Shown piece after piece: positions 4,513-13,458 of a stretch of DNA of 13,512 nucleotides (position 1 is its first letter; every line of letters starts with the position of its first letter). The position numbers were made by a program, and so were the translations under genes. The stretch is from assembly GCA_050943315.1 (NCBI GenBank), contig JBMNOY010000061.1, positions 1 to 13,512 of the forward strand, given 5' to 3'. The notes under the pieces are model-generated. The model ran no database searches, was not told the origin of the DNA, and saw only the letters and a program-made list of their open reading frames with translations. The stretch is from JBDKUD01 sp050943315 (GTDB taxonomy: Bacteria > Bacillota > Syntrophomonadia > Syntrophomonadales > Syntrophomonadaceae).

Positions 4513-6924
4513 ATGTCTACAAAAAGACGGGGAAAAAAATCCCGCCCAAAGTTTAAATCACAGCAGTTGCTAAAAATTATCGGACTAATTATTTTAATTG
4601 GAACCGCAACCCTGATGGGAACACTTGTTTATGCCTCGCTCAGTTTGCCGGCGTGGGATCCTCAGCAACTTACCGGTGCCAATGCCACAACTCTCCTGGA
4701 TGACAAAGGTGAAGTGTTTGCAACCTTACATGCCGGTGAAAACCGCAGTGATGTCGAATTAGACCAAGTCCCACAGGACTTGATAAACGCTTTTGTAGCC
4801 ATTGAGGATCAAGATTTTTATTCCCACCACGGGGTTAACTACAAGGGTATCATAAGGGCAGCACTTAGTAATGTGCGCTCCGGTGATTTAACCGGGCAGG
4901 GTGCCAGTACTATTACCCAGCAACTGGCCCGAAACGCTTTTTTAACTGCAGATAAGCGTTTCGAAAGAAAACTTAAGGAAATTATTCTCGCTTACAAACT
5001 GGAGTTCAATTTCTCTAAAGATGAGATTTTAACCATGTATATGAACAAAATATGTTTTGGGGGTAGTTCATATGGGGTACAAGCCGCATCCAAGACCTTT
5101 TTCGGGAAGGATGTCAGTGAGCTGACTTTAGAGGAATCGGCACTATTAGCCGGACTGGTCCAAAGCCCCAATAATTATTACCCATTCCAGTATTATGACC
5201 GTGCCAAGGCGAGACAAAAGCAAGTACTCAATAGTATGGTCCATTGTGGTTTTATTGATCAGCAAACGGCAGATGCTGCCTACGAAAAGCCCCTACATTT
5301 TCAAAAGGTTCATAATAGCGCAGCCAAGTATGGATTTTTTACTGATGCGGTTATTGAAGAAGCATTGGATATTCTCGGTACTATAGATGAGTATAAAGAT
5401 GATCCCAACAGTGCACTCTACCGTGCCGGATTAGAAATTTACACTACCATGAATGCCAACATGCAGGAACATGCCGAGGAGTTGGCAGCAAATCCTGCGA
5501 ATTTCCCCAGTGAAAGCAAGAACGGTCAGAAAATCCAGGTAGGTATGGCCATTGTTGATGACACCAATGGCGAAGTAAAGGCCATTTTGGGCGGGAGAGA
5601 ATATGAACAGCAACGTGGTTTTAACCGGGCAATTGATGCTTACCGGCAGCCCGGCTCGTCAATAAAGCCTTTGGCGGTATATGGACCGGCTCTGGAACAA
5701 GGATTTATGCCTTATTATGTTCTTGATGATGCTCCGCTCTCCTATAAGGTTGGTGGCACGGTTTGGAAACCGGAGAATTATGATCATCGTTACCGCGGCT
5801 TTATATCTATGCGTACCGCTGTCCAATATTCCATCAATACTTATTCTGTTCAGTTGCTTGATCAGATAGGTATCAAGAGCGGTTACAAGTTTGCCAAATC
5901 ACTGGGTCTGGAATTAGTTGATACCAGAGGCAAAAATGATTTGGCACTGGCTCCGCTATCCCTCGGCGGATTGACCAAGGGGGCTACCCCCTTGCAGATG
6001 GCTGCTGCCTACGGAGCTTTTGGTAACAGCGGAGTATATGTTAAACCTCATTTTATTACCAAAATTCTTGATAGTGATGGTGTAGAACTGTACAAATTCA
6101 AATCCGACTACCGGCGGGTGATGTCAGAGGAAACGTCCTGGCTAATGAGCAGTATGCTGCAATCAGTGGTTACCTCAGGTACCGGAACCAAGGCCAGGAT
6201 ACCCGGCGTAATGACTGCCGGCAAAACTGGTACCTCTGAAGAATACCGGGATTCCTGGTTTTGCGGATTTGTCCCCGGGTTTTCCGGTGCCGTCTGGATG
6301 GGATATGATAAGGAATATACCATGAATGATATTTACGGCGGCGGTTATCCTGCGCTGCTCTGGAAATCTATGATGCAAGAAGCCCTGAAGTTAAAAAAGG
6401 TCACCCCTCAGCAGAGACCAAAGGATATTATTCAGATTTCCATATGTACCAAATCGGGCAAACTGATTTCTGAATCGTGTCCCCAGGATAATATTAGGAC
6501 AGAGTATTGTGTTAAACAGTTCGCCCCAAAGGAAACCTGTGATATTCATCAGGTGGTAGCCATTTGCCCGGAATCCGGGAAACTGGCCGGAAAATATTGT
6601 CCTAATCCGGAATTAAGATCATTGGTAAAGACGGATAAAAATAGTATTGACCCGGATAAGGTTCCTACGGAAGATTGTGATATTCATACCAGTTTTGATT
6701 TATCGGGAATGTTTAAAAACCGGGTTATAGTCTGCCGTGACCCCCGCCATGAAGGAAAGCTGTATAAAGCCAACATACCCAATCCAGCCCAATCTGGTGG
6801 CTGCCCTGAAGAATACCGGGAAGAGATAATACTTGAACCCGGCCATAATCTGCCCCAGTGTTCAATAGACGAACATCGTGTAAAACATAAAAAGGCACGT
6901 GATATTATAAATGACCTAAGATAA
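4513..6924 (+). CDS. Class A penicillin-binding protein (PBP1A family) with cysteine-rich tail
   Basis: A bifunctional peptidoglycan synthase of 803 residues. A short basic cytoplasmic tail precedes one membrane helix (about 21-43). The GT51 glycosyltransferase domain follows, with catalytic E98 in EDQDFYSHHG and the GASTITQQLARN motif; it polymerises lipid II. The transpeptidase domain carries all three active-site motifs: S382-S-I-K385, S440-I-N442 and K571-T-G573. Beyond about residue 640 there is an extracytoplasmic tail with ten cysteines (645, 656, 666, 676, 685, 696, 722, 741, 764, 783) arranged as three repeats, described separately. The ATG at 4513 has a strong ribosome binding site and gives the expected short cytoplasmic tail. 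The gene is monocistronic: its own promoter, divergent from tyrS, and a strong terminator just after the stop. A sporulation role is possible but not shown by the sequence. Confidence 0.95.
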   Translation: MSTKRRGKKSRPKFKSQQLLKIIGLIILIGTATLMGTLVYASLSLPAWDPQQLTGANATTLLDDKGEVFATLHAGENRSDVELDQVPQDLINAFVAIEDQDFYSHHGVNYKGIIRAALSNVRSGDLTGQGASTITQQLARNAFLTADKRFERKLKEIILAYKLEFNFSKDEILTMYMNKICFGGSSYGVQAASKTFFGKDVSELTLEESALLAGLVQSPNNYYPFQYYDRAKARQKQVLNSMVHCGFIDQQTADAAYEKPLHFQKVHNSAAKYGFFTDAVIEEALDILGTIDEYKDDPNSALYRAGLEIYTTMNANMQEHAEELAANPANFPSESKNGQKIQVGMAIVDDTNGEVKAILGGREYEQQRGFNRAIDAYRQPGSSIKPLAVYGPALEQGFMPYYVLDDAPLSYKVGGTVWKPENYDHRYRGFISMRTAVQYSINTYSVQLLDQIGIKSGYKFAKSLGLELVDTRGKNDLALAPLSLGGLTKGATPLQMAAAYGAFGNSGVYVKPHFITKILDSDGVELYKFKSDYRRVMSEETSWLMSSMLQSVVTSGTGTKARIPGVMTAGKTGTSEEYRDSWFCGFVPGFSGAVWMGYDKEYTMNDIYGGGYPALLWKSMMQEALKLKKVTPQQRPKDIIQISICTKSGKLISESCPQDNIRTEYCVKQFAPKETCDIHQVVAICPESGKLAGKYCPNPELRSLVKTDKNSIDPDKVPTEDCDIHTSFDLSGMFKNRVIVCRDPRHEGKLYKANIPNPAQSGGCPEEYREEIILEPGHNLPQCSIDEHRVKHKKARDIINDLR
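6445..6876 (+). repeat. Three cysteine repeats coding for the PBP C-terminal tail
   Basis: Residues 645-679 and 685-725 of the PBP share the order C, x3, GKL, CP, CDIH. Residues 741-788 repeat it in degenerate form: C741, GKL at 748-750, CP at 764-765, and CSIDEH at 783-788. Repeat lengths are about 35, 41 and 48 residues. The first copy has an additional cysteine (C666). The pattern suggests small disulfide- or metal-stabilised modules outside the membrane; which of these is inference. Confidence 0.7.
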
Positions 6925-6926
6925 AA

Positions 6927-6966
6927 AAAACCCCGGATGGGATTTGTAACTCCCATCCGGGGTTTT
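6927..6966. terminator. Bidirectional intrinsic terminator
   Basis: AAAACCCCGGATGGGA (6927-6942) pairs perfectly with TCCCATCCGGGGTTTT (6951-6966) around an 8-base loop: a 16-bp stem with a GC-rich core. The plus strand continues into AAATTTTTT, and on the minus strand the A run at 6923-6930 gives a U tract. It therefore ends both the PBP transcript and the convergent mutS2 operon. Confidence 0.93.
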
Positions 6967-6978
6967 AAATTTTTTCTG

Positions 6979-9315
6979 CTATTTTAATTCTATTACCGTT
7001 ACCCCGAAGCCCCCTTCTTCCCGCAAACCATCCCGGAAAGCCTTTACACACTTATGACCCTGCAGGTAATTGCGGACAGCCGTCCGCAGTGCTCCAGTTC
7101 CTTTTCCATGGATTACCCTTACGCTGGGCAAACCTACCAGGTAGGCATCATCTATATACTTTTCCACAATCTGCAAAGCTTCCTCGGCCAAATTCCCCCG
7201 TATATCGATTTCGGGTGAAATAGTACGCGCCTTTTCCAGGAAAGAATTTCTGCTTTTGGCCATTTTCTTCTCTTCCGGGTCCTCTATCTTAATGACCTGT
7301 TCTTTCTTGACGTTGAGCTTTAATATTCCTGCTTGTACAGTTAGATTTCCCTGTGGATTAGGCTTTTCCAACACATAACCTTTTTGTCCGAGGTGAACCA
7401 ACTTTACGTAGTCACCTGGCTGAAGGTCCTCAGGAACTACTGCTGCAGGCGGCATTATCTGATTATTACTGCCCAGCTTTTTAAGCTTTTGCCGGCTGGT
7501 TTCAACCTCGTGCCACTTGGGAGGTTTATCTTTATCCTTCAGTATCTGCTTTAATTCTTTAATGGCTTCATCAGCCTCGCGCTTGATACTCCTGACATAT
7601 TGGTCAGCTTCCTGTCTGGCTTTAGCTGCTATCATCGTACGTTCTTCAACAAAAGCCCTTTTTTCCTGTTTAAGAGCTTCTCTTTCTGCCAGCAGTTCCT
7701 TTTTTAATTCTTCAATTTCCCGGCTGGAAGCATCATACCGGTAACGGCTTTCTTTCATCTGCCGAATCATATTCCCAATCTCCGCTTCCTGTTCCGGAAC
7801 AAGCTCCTTTGCTCTTTGGACTAATTTATTGTTTAGCCCCAGACGTGAAGCTATTTGGAAAGCATTACTCTGACCGGGCATACCTATGGTTAGTTCATAA
7901 CTGGGCATCAGAGTAACCGGGTCAAATTCAACACAGGCATTTTCCACCCGGTCGTTTTTATAAGCGAAAGTTTTGAGCTCGCTTTGGTGAGTAGTAACAA
8001 CAACCTTGGCCCTGATCTTTTTAAGTTCTTCCAAAATTGCTGCTGCCAGTGCTGCACCCTCGCTGGGGTCGGTTCCAGCGCCCAATTCGTCCAACAGCAC
8101 CAGGGATTGCCGGTCAACCTTGGACAAAATGCCGATAATATTTTTTATATGGGAAGAAAAAGTACTCAAAGATTGTTCTATACTCTGCTCATCACCAATG
8201 TCTACGTAAATTGATTCAAACAAGGAAATTCGACTGCGCTCCTGAGCAGGAATAAATAACCCACTCATGGCCATTATGGTCAACAGGCCCAGGGTTTTTA
8301 GGACAACAGTTTTTCCTCCTGTGTTTGGTCCAGTAATTACCAGCATGTCAAACTTCTGCCCCAATTGTATATTAACTGGTACAGCATTGGTACCCAGGAG
8401 CGGATGTCTGGCTTTTTCGATTTCGATTATACCATGGTCGTTAATCTCCGGTCGGTAGGCATCCATTTTATAAGCCAGCCGTGCCCGGGCAAAAACCAGA
8501 TCCAGGTAAGCAAGTATTTCCATATTTGCTGTCAGCTCCCCGGTACAAACTGCCACTCCACTGCTCAGTTCCCGCAAGATACGTTCAATCTCGCGTTTTT
8601 CTTCTGCTTGCAGGCTGCGTATCCGGTTATTATGTTCTACTACCGGAAGGGGTTCTATAAAGATAGTTGCCCCGCTGGCAGACTCATCATGAACAATACC
8701 TTTTACTTCACCACGATGTTCTTGTTTTACAGGTACTACATAGCGTCCGTCTCTCTCAGTTATTAAGGTATCCTGTAATATCTTTTGATTGCTTTCGGAG
8801 CGAATAAATTTTTGCAGGAACTCCTTAATCTTGGTACGATTTCTGGCTATCTGACCACGAATTGTGCGCAGCTGTGGTGAAGCATCATCACGGATTAGGC
8901 CTTCTTCATCAATTGCTTGAAAAATTTTATTTTCTAAATCTTTAAATTCGGTTATTCCGGAACTAATCTTTTTTAGCTCGCGGCAGGTATTACCGGAGGT
9001 ATACTTTACTATTAATCGTGATGCCCGAAGCAGGTGGTAAATATCGGACAACTCACCTGGTGACAGCATACCTTTGACCTTGGCTTTGGACAGGTGGTTT
9101 TTTACCGGCTTTACCGAACTTAGAAAAGCTGGTTCGCTGAAACGCAGTAATTCCATGGCCTCCTCTGTCTCATCCAGCATTTTTAAAACCATTGTTCGGT
9201 CATTTAATGGTTGGATAGCCAAGGCCTTCTGTCGGCCTCCTTCAAAATAGGTTAAAGCAGCTAATTGCTGCTGTATTTTATCAAATTCCAGCTTTAGCAG
9301 CGTTTGTTTGTCCAT
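6979..9315 (-). CDS. mutS2: Endonuclease MutS2
   Basis: A 778-residue MutS-family ATPase of the MutS2 branch, which lacks the mismatch-recognition domain and carries a C-terminal Smr nuclease domain. From the N-terminus: helical core/lever region, Walker A GPNTGGKT at 329-336, the DIGDEQSIEQSLSTFSSH region, Walker B LVLLDE with D409-E410, TTHQSELK, then a long charged coiled coil (about 520-620), a KOW-like basic region, and the Smr domain from about 702 with DIRG (704-707) and HGKGTGALR (736-744). In Bacillus subtilis MutS2 recognises collided ribosomes and promotes their splitting; in Helicobacter it limits recombination. It is the last gene of the leftward cluster. Its ATG directly abuts the upstream TAG stop with no gap, and only a weak GTGGGG ribosome binding site (core 9327-9324) lies 8 bases ahead, suggesting translational coupling. 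Confidence 0.97.
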   Translation of the reverse strand: MDKQTLLKLEFDKIQQQLAALTYFEGGRQKALAIQPLNDRTMVLKMLDETEEAMELLRFSEPAFLSSVKPVKNHLSKAKVKGMLSPGELSDIYHLLRASRLIVKYTSGNTCRELKKISSGITEFKDLENKIFQAIDEEGLIRDDASPQLRTIRGQIARNRTKIKEFLQKFIRSESNQKILQDTLITERDGRYVVPVKQEHRGEVKGIVHDESASGATIFIEPLPVVEHNNRIRSLQAEEKREIERILRELSSGVAVCTGELTANMEILAYLDLVFARARLAYKMDAYRPEINDHGIIEIEKARHPLLGTNAVPVNIQLGQKFDMLVITGPNTGGKTVVLKTLGLLTIMAMSGLFIPAQERSRISLFESIYVDIGDEQSIEQSLSTFSSHIKNIIGILSKVDRQSLVLLDELGAGTDPSEGAALAAAILEELKKIRAKVVVTTHQSELKTFAYKNDRVENACVEFDPVTLMPSYELTIGMPGQSNAFQIASRLGLNNKLVQRAKELVPEQEAEIGNMIRQMKESRYRYDASSREIEELKKELLAEREALKQEKRAFVEERTMIAAKARQEADQYVRSIKREADEAIKELKQILKDKDKPPKWHEVETSRQKLKKLGSNNQIMPPAAVVPEDLQPGDYVKLVHLGQKGYVLEKPNPQGNLTVQAGILKLNVKKEQVIKIEDPEEKKMAKSRNSFLEKARTISPEIDIRGNLAEEALQIVEKYIDDAYLVGLPSVRVIHGKGTGALRTAVRNYLQGHKCVKAFRDGLREEGGFGVTVIELK

Positions 9316-11802
9316 CTATAATACCCCACGATAATAATGACATTTAGTAAATCCTGACCCGCTCGCCTTAAGCAATTCTTCTTTGTAGCCGCTTAAGTCA
9401 GGTTTCTGTGAACTACTTAACATATCCAGAGCCCGGCGGTATAACTTCACTACCGTATATATCTGGTTTTCGTCTTGTCTTCGAGCTTCGATCCTGATTG
9501 ACGCTGGTTTGAGTTTAATTATCTTATCTAAATCATCCATCATACACAAGGTACGGGAGTTAAAAATATGAGCACGACAATTGGCATCAGTTTCCACAGG
9601 AAATTCAAAACCCCGGTCATCCCGGATATAATATTTTTGATTAATACATACACCGGTACATTTAGAGCTGTCACCGCCACCAGCAGCAGACAGCATACAT
9701 TGCTCAGAAATCATAAGGGTTAGTTCACCATGAACCAGCAATTCGACTTTATCAAAATTATAAAATTCCTGCAACTGTTTAAGATTTAGTTCCGGTGAAA
9801 GGCATGCACTGTGTACCCCATTGTTTAACAACAAATTAAGTGTTTGCTGATTAAAAATATTTAAAGTATAGTCGGCAATAAGCGGTAAGGCCTGGTCAAG
9901 TCCCCATTTTAAAGCCCCCAGGTTGCCAACCATTACGTATTTTATGGTTCTATCCCTAAGTTCTGCCCTAAAATATTGGTCGGCTGGCTTGCAAATCGGC
10001 GGAATTATGGGGACCACCTCCTGGTCATGTTCAATTCCATAATCAACCAGCTGTTTCATCTCGGTGCGGGTTAATTTTCTATGTGTACCCAGTCCTTCCA
10101 AGCCAATATATACCCGGTGGGCGCCTGCCTGTAAAGCTTTCATAGCCTGCAGCTGGTTACTTACGGCCACACTCAGCAGCGGTTTTCGGTTATAAGTTTG
10201 GCTGGGGATCGGCTGAAAATAGATATTCTTGCGCTGCAAGAATTCATCCCGGAGAATTATGATGTTGGAGTTGTTGTCCAATCGTCGTTTAATTAGTTTA
10301 TCCGTTCCCTGACGGCGAGCTTCATTAATCTCACTGAAAGGTATTATTAAACCTCCGGGGTTATGGAGGATTAGTTTTTCTAATACAAATGGAGTATTGC
10401 CCATCCTACCCAGTTTTTCTCTCAGGGTTGACTCGTCCAGCGCCTGGTTAAGCGCTTTTTTAGCACAGCCGGCAGTAGCTGCTGTTACCTGGTTATTGTC
10501 TTTATCAGTAAAAATCAGGGTCATGGGTTTGTTTAACTCCAGGAAAGCCTCAATATTAACCGGAATCTTCTTTCTTAATTCCGCCTTAATACTGTCCGCG
10601 GCCCGGGAAATAATTCTTTCATCGTGAGTTTTGAAAACCCGGTCACCAGGCATTACCCTGCCGTCTATTTTAAGGGTTACTATGGCCCCCGCTGCTGCAC
10701 TGGCAACTGATTTGCCGCCAACAAACATTTCTCTAATCACAAAAGCCGGGCTTTTCCCGCTTTTTACCCAAATTTCCAGTCCGTCACCAATGATTACCGG
10801 GGTATTTATTTTAATTTTGGTTCTGAATTCACGATCTTGCTCCAGCACCCTGCCAATATAAACTCCACGGTTATTCGGCCTTTGGGTGCTCAGTATCGAG
10901 GGCCGTCCTGGCAAAAAATACCCGGTGGTAAAATTACGGTTGAATATTGCCAGTAAATCCTTTTTTAAATCCTCTCCAGGTTTGAAGTTGGGGTCTTCCC
11001 GCAGCCTGTCCAGAACATACCGGTATACCCGGGTAACAACCGCAACATACTCAGGTCTTTTCATCCGCCCTTCAATCTTAAGAGAAGTTATGCCCGCTTC
11101 TTCAATCTCTCCCAGATGGTCCAGCAGACACAGATCAGCCGGGCTTAATAAATGGCGTCCATTGCCTCCCATTTCCACACGGCTTTTTTTCGGTCCCCGC
11201 AAGAGATCATAGGATAAACGGCAGGGCTGGGCACATCTTCCCCGGTTACCGCTTCTACCCCCTACCATACTGCTAAACAGGCACTGTCCCGAATAGCAGT
11301 AACATAAGGCTCCATGAACAAAAATTTCCAGCTCAATATTGCCGGTTTTCTTTCGTATCGCCAGCAGATCATCCCGGGAAAGCTCCCGGGCTAATACTAT
11401 TCGTTTTACACCTTGTTCCTGCAAATAGTTAACCCCATGAGCATTATGTATGGTCATTTGAGTGCTGGCGTGGACCCTTACTGACGGTAAAGTCTTTCTT
11501 ATCGCGTCCATCAAACCCAGATCCTGAACTATGACTGCATCAACCCCGTTATTATGAAGCCAGAATATGTAATCCAGAACCTCGGTAAATTCATTGTTAT
11601 CTATCAGGGTATTAACTGTAACATAGACTTTCCTGCCCCGCACATGAGCATATTCAACCGCTTCCTTAACCTGCTGGCGGTTAAAGTTCTCTGCTGATTG
11701 GCGGGCACTATAATTGGTTCCCCCAATGTATACCGCATCAGCCCCATTTTCGATCGCAGCGATAAAAGCATCCCATCCTCCTGCTGGTGCCAATAATTCC
11801 AT
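9316..11802 (-). CDS. U32 family protein with DUF3656, internally duplicated; probable RNA hydroxylation factor
   Basis: An 828-residue member of the so-called peptidase U32 family. Despite the name, studied relatives (RlhA, TrhP/YrrO, UbiU/UbiV) are Fe-S proteins for hydroxylation of 23S rRNA, tRNA U34 or ubiquinone precursors. The first module (about 1-240) starts MELLAPAGGWDAF with GADAVYIGG, and has H163-G-A-L-C167, C174, C190/C194 and C225, resembling the four-cysteine cluster pattern of UbiU/RlhA. A DUF3656-like middle follows (about 380-510). A second U32-like module (about 541-800) has H691-G-E-L-T695 with C702, C715, C719, C742 and C753, so the first cluster cysteine is replaced by threonine. 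ATG at 11802 with GGAGGT (11821-11816) 13 bases upstream. The stop abuts mutS2. Family membership is confident; the RNA-hydroxylation role and its target are inference. Confidence 0.88.
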   Translation of the reverse strand: MELLAPAGGWDAFIAAIENGADAVYIGGTNYSARQSAENFNRQQVKEAVEYAHVRGRKVYVTVNTLIDNNEFTEVLDYIFWLHNNGVDAVIVQDLGLMDAIRKTLPSVRVHASTQMTIHNAHGVNYLQEQGVKRIVLARELSRDDLLAIRKKTGNIELEIFVHGALCYCYSGQCLFSSMVGGRSGNRGRCAQPCRLSYDLLRGPKKSRVEMGGNGRHLLSPADLCLLDHLGEIEEAGITSLKIEGRMKRPEYVAVVTRVYRYVLDRLREDPNFKPGEDLKKDLLAIFNRNFTTGYFLPGRPSILSTQRPNNRGVYIGRVLEQDREFRTKIKINTPVIIGDGLEIWVKSGKSPAFVIREMFVGGKSVASAAAGAIVTLKIDGRVMPGDRVFKTHDERIISRAADSIKAELRKKIPVNIEAFLELNKPMTLIFTDKDNNQVTAATAGCAKKALNQALDESTLREKLGRMGNTPFVLEKLILHNPGGLIIPFSEINEARRQGTDKLIKRRLDNNSNIIILRDEFLQRKNIYFQPIPSQTYNRKPLLSVAVSNQLQAMKALQAGAHRVYIGLEGLGTHRKLTRTEMKQLVDYGIEHDQEVVPIIPPICKPADQYFRAELRDRTIKYVMVGNLGALKWGLDQALPLIADYTLNIFNQQTLNLLLNNGVHSACLSPELNLKQLQEFYNFDKVELLVHGELTLMISEQCMLSAAGGGDSSKCTGVCINQKYYIRDDRGFEFPVETDANCRAHIFNSRTLCMMDDLDKIIKLKPASIRIEARRQDENQIYTVVKLYRRALDMLSSSQKPDLSGYKEELLKASGSGFTKCHYYRGVL

Positions 11803-11822
11803 ATTTGTTAATTCGACCTCCG

Positions 11823-12734
11823 TTAGATTTTGTCAAGTATAGTTCTTCGTACAAATGGCGTAATATCAGTTAGTGAGCTGATAGCAGGCCAGGGCAACTT
11901 CTCCACCTGGTAGCTGATTATAAAAGTGGCTACTTTATTCAAGGTATGGGTAGCAGTGGATATATCCTCAATATTCCCGTGATCACTCACAATCATAATC
12001 ACCATTTCATCAAGATTACTGTTTTCAACGGCCGTCTGAATAAATAAGTCCAACTTTTCATAGGTGTCAACCGCCGCCGCTAAATCCTGTTTATGGCCAA
12101 TACGATCGGTAATGAAATATTCATAAAGGGTAAAGTCATGGTCTTCGGCAATTCGGGCCAGATTTATTCCCGCCTGGCGAGCAGAAAGCACCTCAACATC
12201 ATATCCCCAATCGATCAGCATTTTATTGGTAAAATCCTGGTAAACAGCATTTCCCCGTTTAAGGTCATCAATAGTTCGCAACCGAGTACCACTGCTTAAG
12301 GCTACCAGGGTTGAGGTGGACAAACCAAGTTTGCGTTCCCGCACCATTTTGAAAAATTCACTCCGGTAAGCATTGGCAAAGGTAACTTTTTTACCGGCTT
12401 CGCCAAGTATTTTCATTATACTGTGTTTTATAATGATATCTTTAAGTTTAAGGTCCGGGTATTGATTAATGTGCCTGCCCACCGCCAGGGCAGCATTAAC
12501 ACCTGTCCACAAGGTGGTTTGCCCGGTAGCGCTCTGAGGCAGGCCGGCAACTCCTAAACATGCATCTGTAGGTATCATTACAGCAAATTTATTTATTATT
12601 TTATCAACACCGGCAAACAAAACATGCCCGCCCAGTAATTTATCTGTATATGGAGTAGCCGCCGACAAGTAGGGATTGGTTTCATCTTGACAGCCAATAC
12701 CTAAACCATCAATAAATATCATAAGAACTTTCAT
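11823..12734 (-). CDS. Phosphomutase-like metalloenzyme, alkaline phosphatase superfamily
   Basis: 303 residues from the ATG at 12734. It carries what look like all metal and nucleophile positions of the phosphoglycerate mutase/phosphopentomutase fold: D9 in FIDGLG, S68 in SATGQ (aligning with SxxGH of independent phosphoglycerate mutase), D210 and H214 in DRIGH, D251-H252 in VSDHGN, and H263 in THTLNKV. At about 300 residues it is too short for independent phosphoglycerate mutase (about 510) and somewhat short for phosphopentomutase (about 390), so its cap region is reduced; its substrate is unknown. The ATG at 12734 is preferred to one seven codons upstream (12755) because the AAGGGGGG ribosome binding site (12747-12740) lies between them. 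It starts 23 bases after the DUF421 gene and ends 20 bases before the U32 gene, whose ribosome binding site sits in that gap, so these are likely co-transcribed. Confidence 0.8.
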   Translation of the reverse strand: MKVLMIFIDGLGIGCQDETNPYLSAATPYTDKLLGGHVLFAGVDKIINKFAVMIPTDACLGVAGLPQSATGQTTLWTGVNAALAVGRHINQYPDLKLKDIIIKHSIMKILGEAGKKVTFANAYRSEFFKMVRERKLGLSTSTLVALSSGTRLRTIDDLKRGNAVYQDFTNKMLIDWGYDVEVLSARQAGINLARIAEDHDFTLYEYFITDRIGHKQDLAAAVDTYEKLDLFIQTAVENSNLDEMVIMIVSDHGNIEDISTATHTLNKVATFIISYQVEKLPWPAISSLTDITPFVRRTILDKI

Positions 12735-12757
12735 GCTCTCCCCCCTTAAAAGCACAA

Positions 12758-13426
12758 CTATCTATCCCCGTTTAGTTTTTCAAGATTATCAAGGTAATTT
12801 AAAACATCATCCAGTTTCTTTTCAATGGCTGCGATTCTTTCCGGCAACATAAGGCTGGCTTCCTTGCAGGATACAGCTTTATCCTGTTGGTTAAATACTT
12901 CTGCGCGGGATAAGTCCTCAAAAGTCAAGACCTGTTCGGTTACTTTAGTAATTCCGATATCTCCGCGCGTTAAAGGTTCATCTTCTTTTCTTAATATTAC
13001 ACTAAATCCACCGCAAGGCTCCAATATTCCTTTATGTACTTCACTTAAGTCCCTTATGCCTTTTTTTCTCAGTTCCTGCATCAAATCGTCAACATTAAAC
13101 TTCTCCCTGGCCAGGTTATTCTTCAGTATTTTACCTTCATCTATAAGGACGATCGGCTTACCGGTGATAATGTTGGATAGGCGCTGATTTTTTAGCGAGA
13201 CATAGCCAACCAGATATTCAAGTAAGGCCAAAGTTCCCAGAATAACTATTCCCTCATAAAATGGTATGCTTTTATCAAGTGCAATTGATACAACAGTATG
13301 CCCTACTCCGGTCATGACAACAAAATCAAAAGGCCCCAGTTCGCCCAGGGCCCGTTTTCCTAAAAGGCGAATCATTAACAATGCTAGGAAATACATACCC
13401 ACCGCTCTAAGAGCAAAACCTAACAT
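12758..13426 (-). CDS. DUF421 (YetF-like) membrane protein
   Basis: A 222-residue protein of the DUF421/YetF family. Three hydrophobic segments occupy about residues 5-23, 34-52 and 57-76; between the first two is the family motif RLLGKRALGELGPFDFV. A cytoplasmic domain follows, with GKPIVLIDEGKI (about 89-100), DLMQELRKKGI and the conserved LEPCGGFSVI block. The last 30 residues (from about 193) form a charged predicted coiled coil, a C-terminal addition not required in the family. DUF421 proteins are common in spore formers, where some relatives contribute to spore resistance or lie near spoVA genes; a function here cannot be assigned. AAGGAGGAAAG (13440-13430) places GGAGG 7 bases from the ATG at 13426. 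It is the first complete gene of the leftward cluster. Confidence 0.88.
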   Translation of the reverse strand: MLGFALRAVGMYFLALLMIRLLGKRALGELGPFDFVVMTGVGHTVVSIALDKSIPFYEGIVILGTLALLEYLVGYVSLKNQRLSNIITGKPIVLIDEGKILKNNLAREKFNVDDLMQELRKKGIRDLSEVHKGILEPCGGFSVILRKEDEPLTRGDIGITKVTEQVLTFEDLSRAEVFNQQDKAVSCKEASLMLPERIAAIEKKLDDVLNYLDNLEKLNGDR

Positions 13427-13458
13427 AAGCTTTCCTCCTTGGTATAGAGCTTCCTGAC

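Noticed and set aside
8365..8766. 133-codon plus-strand frame inside mutS2
   Set aside because: It is antisense to a fully conserved mutS2 region, has no ribosome binding site or recognisable protein features, and is explained by the codon pattern of mutS2.
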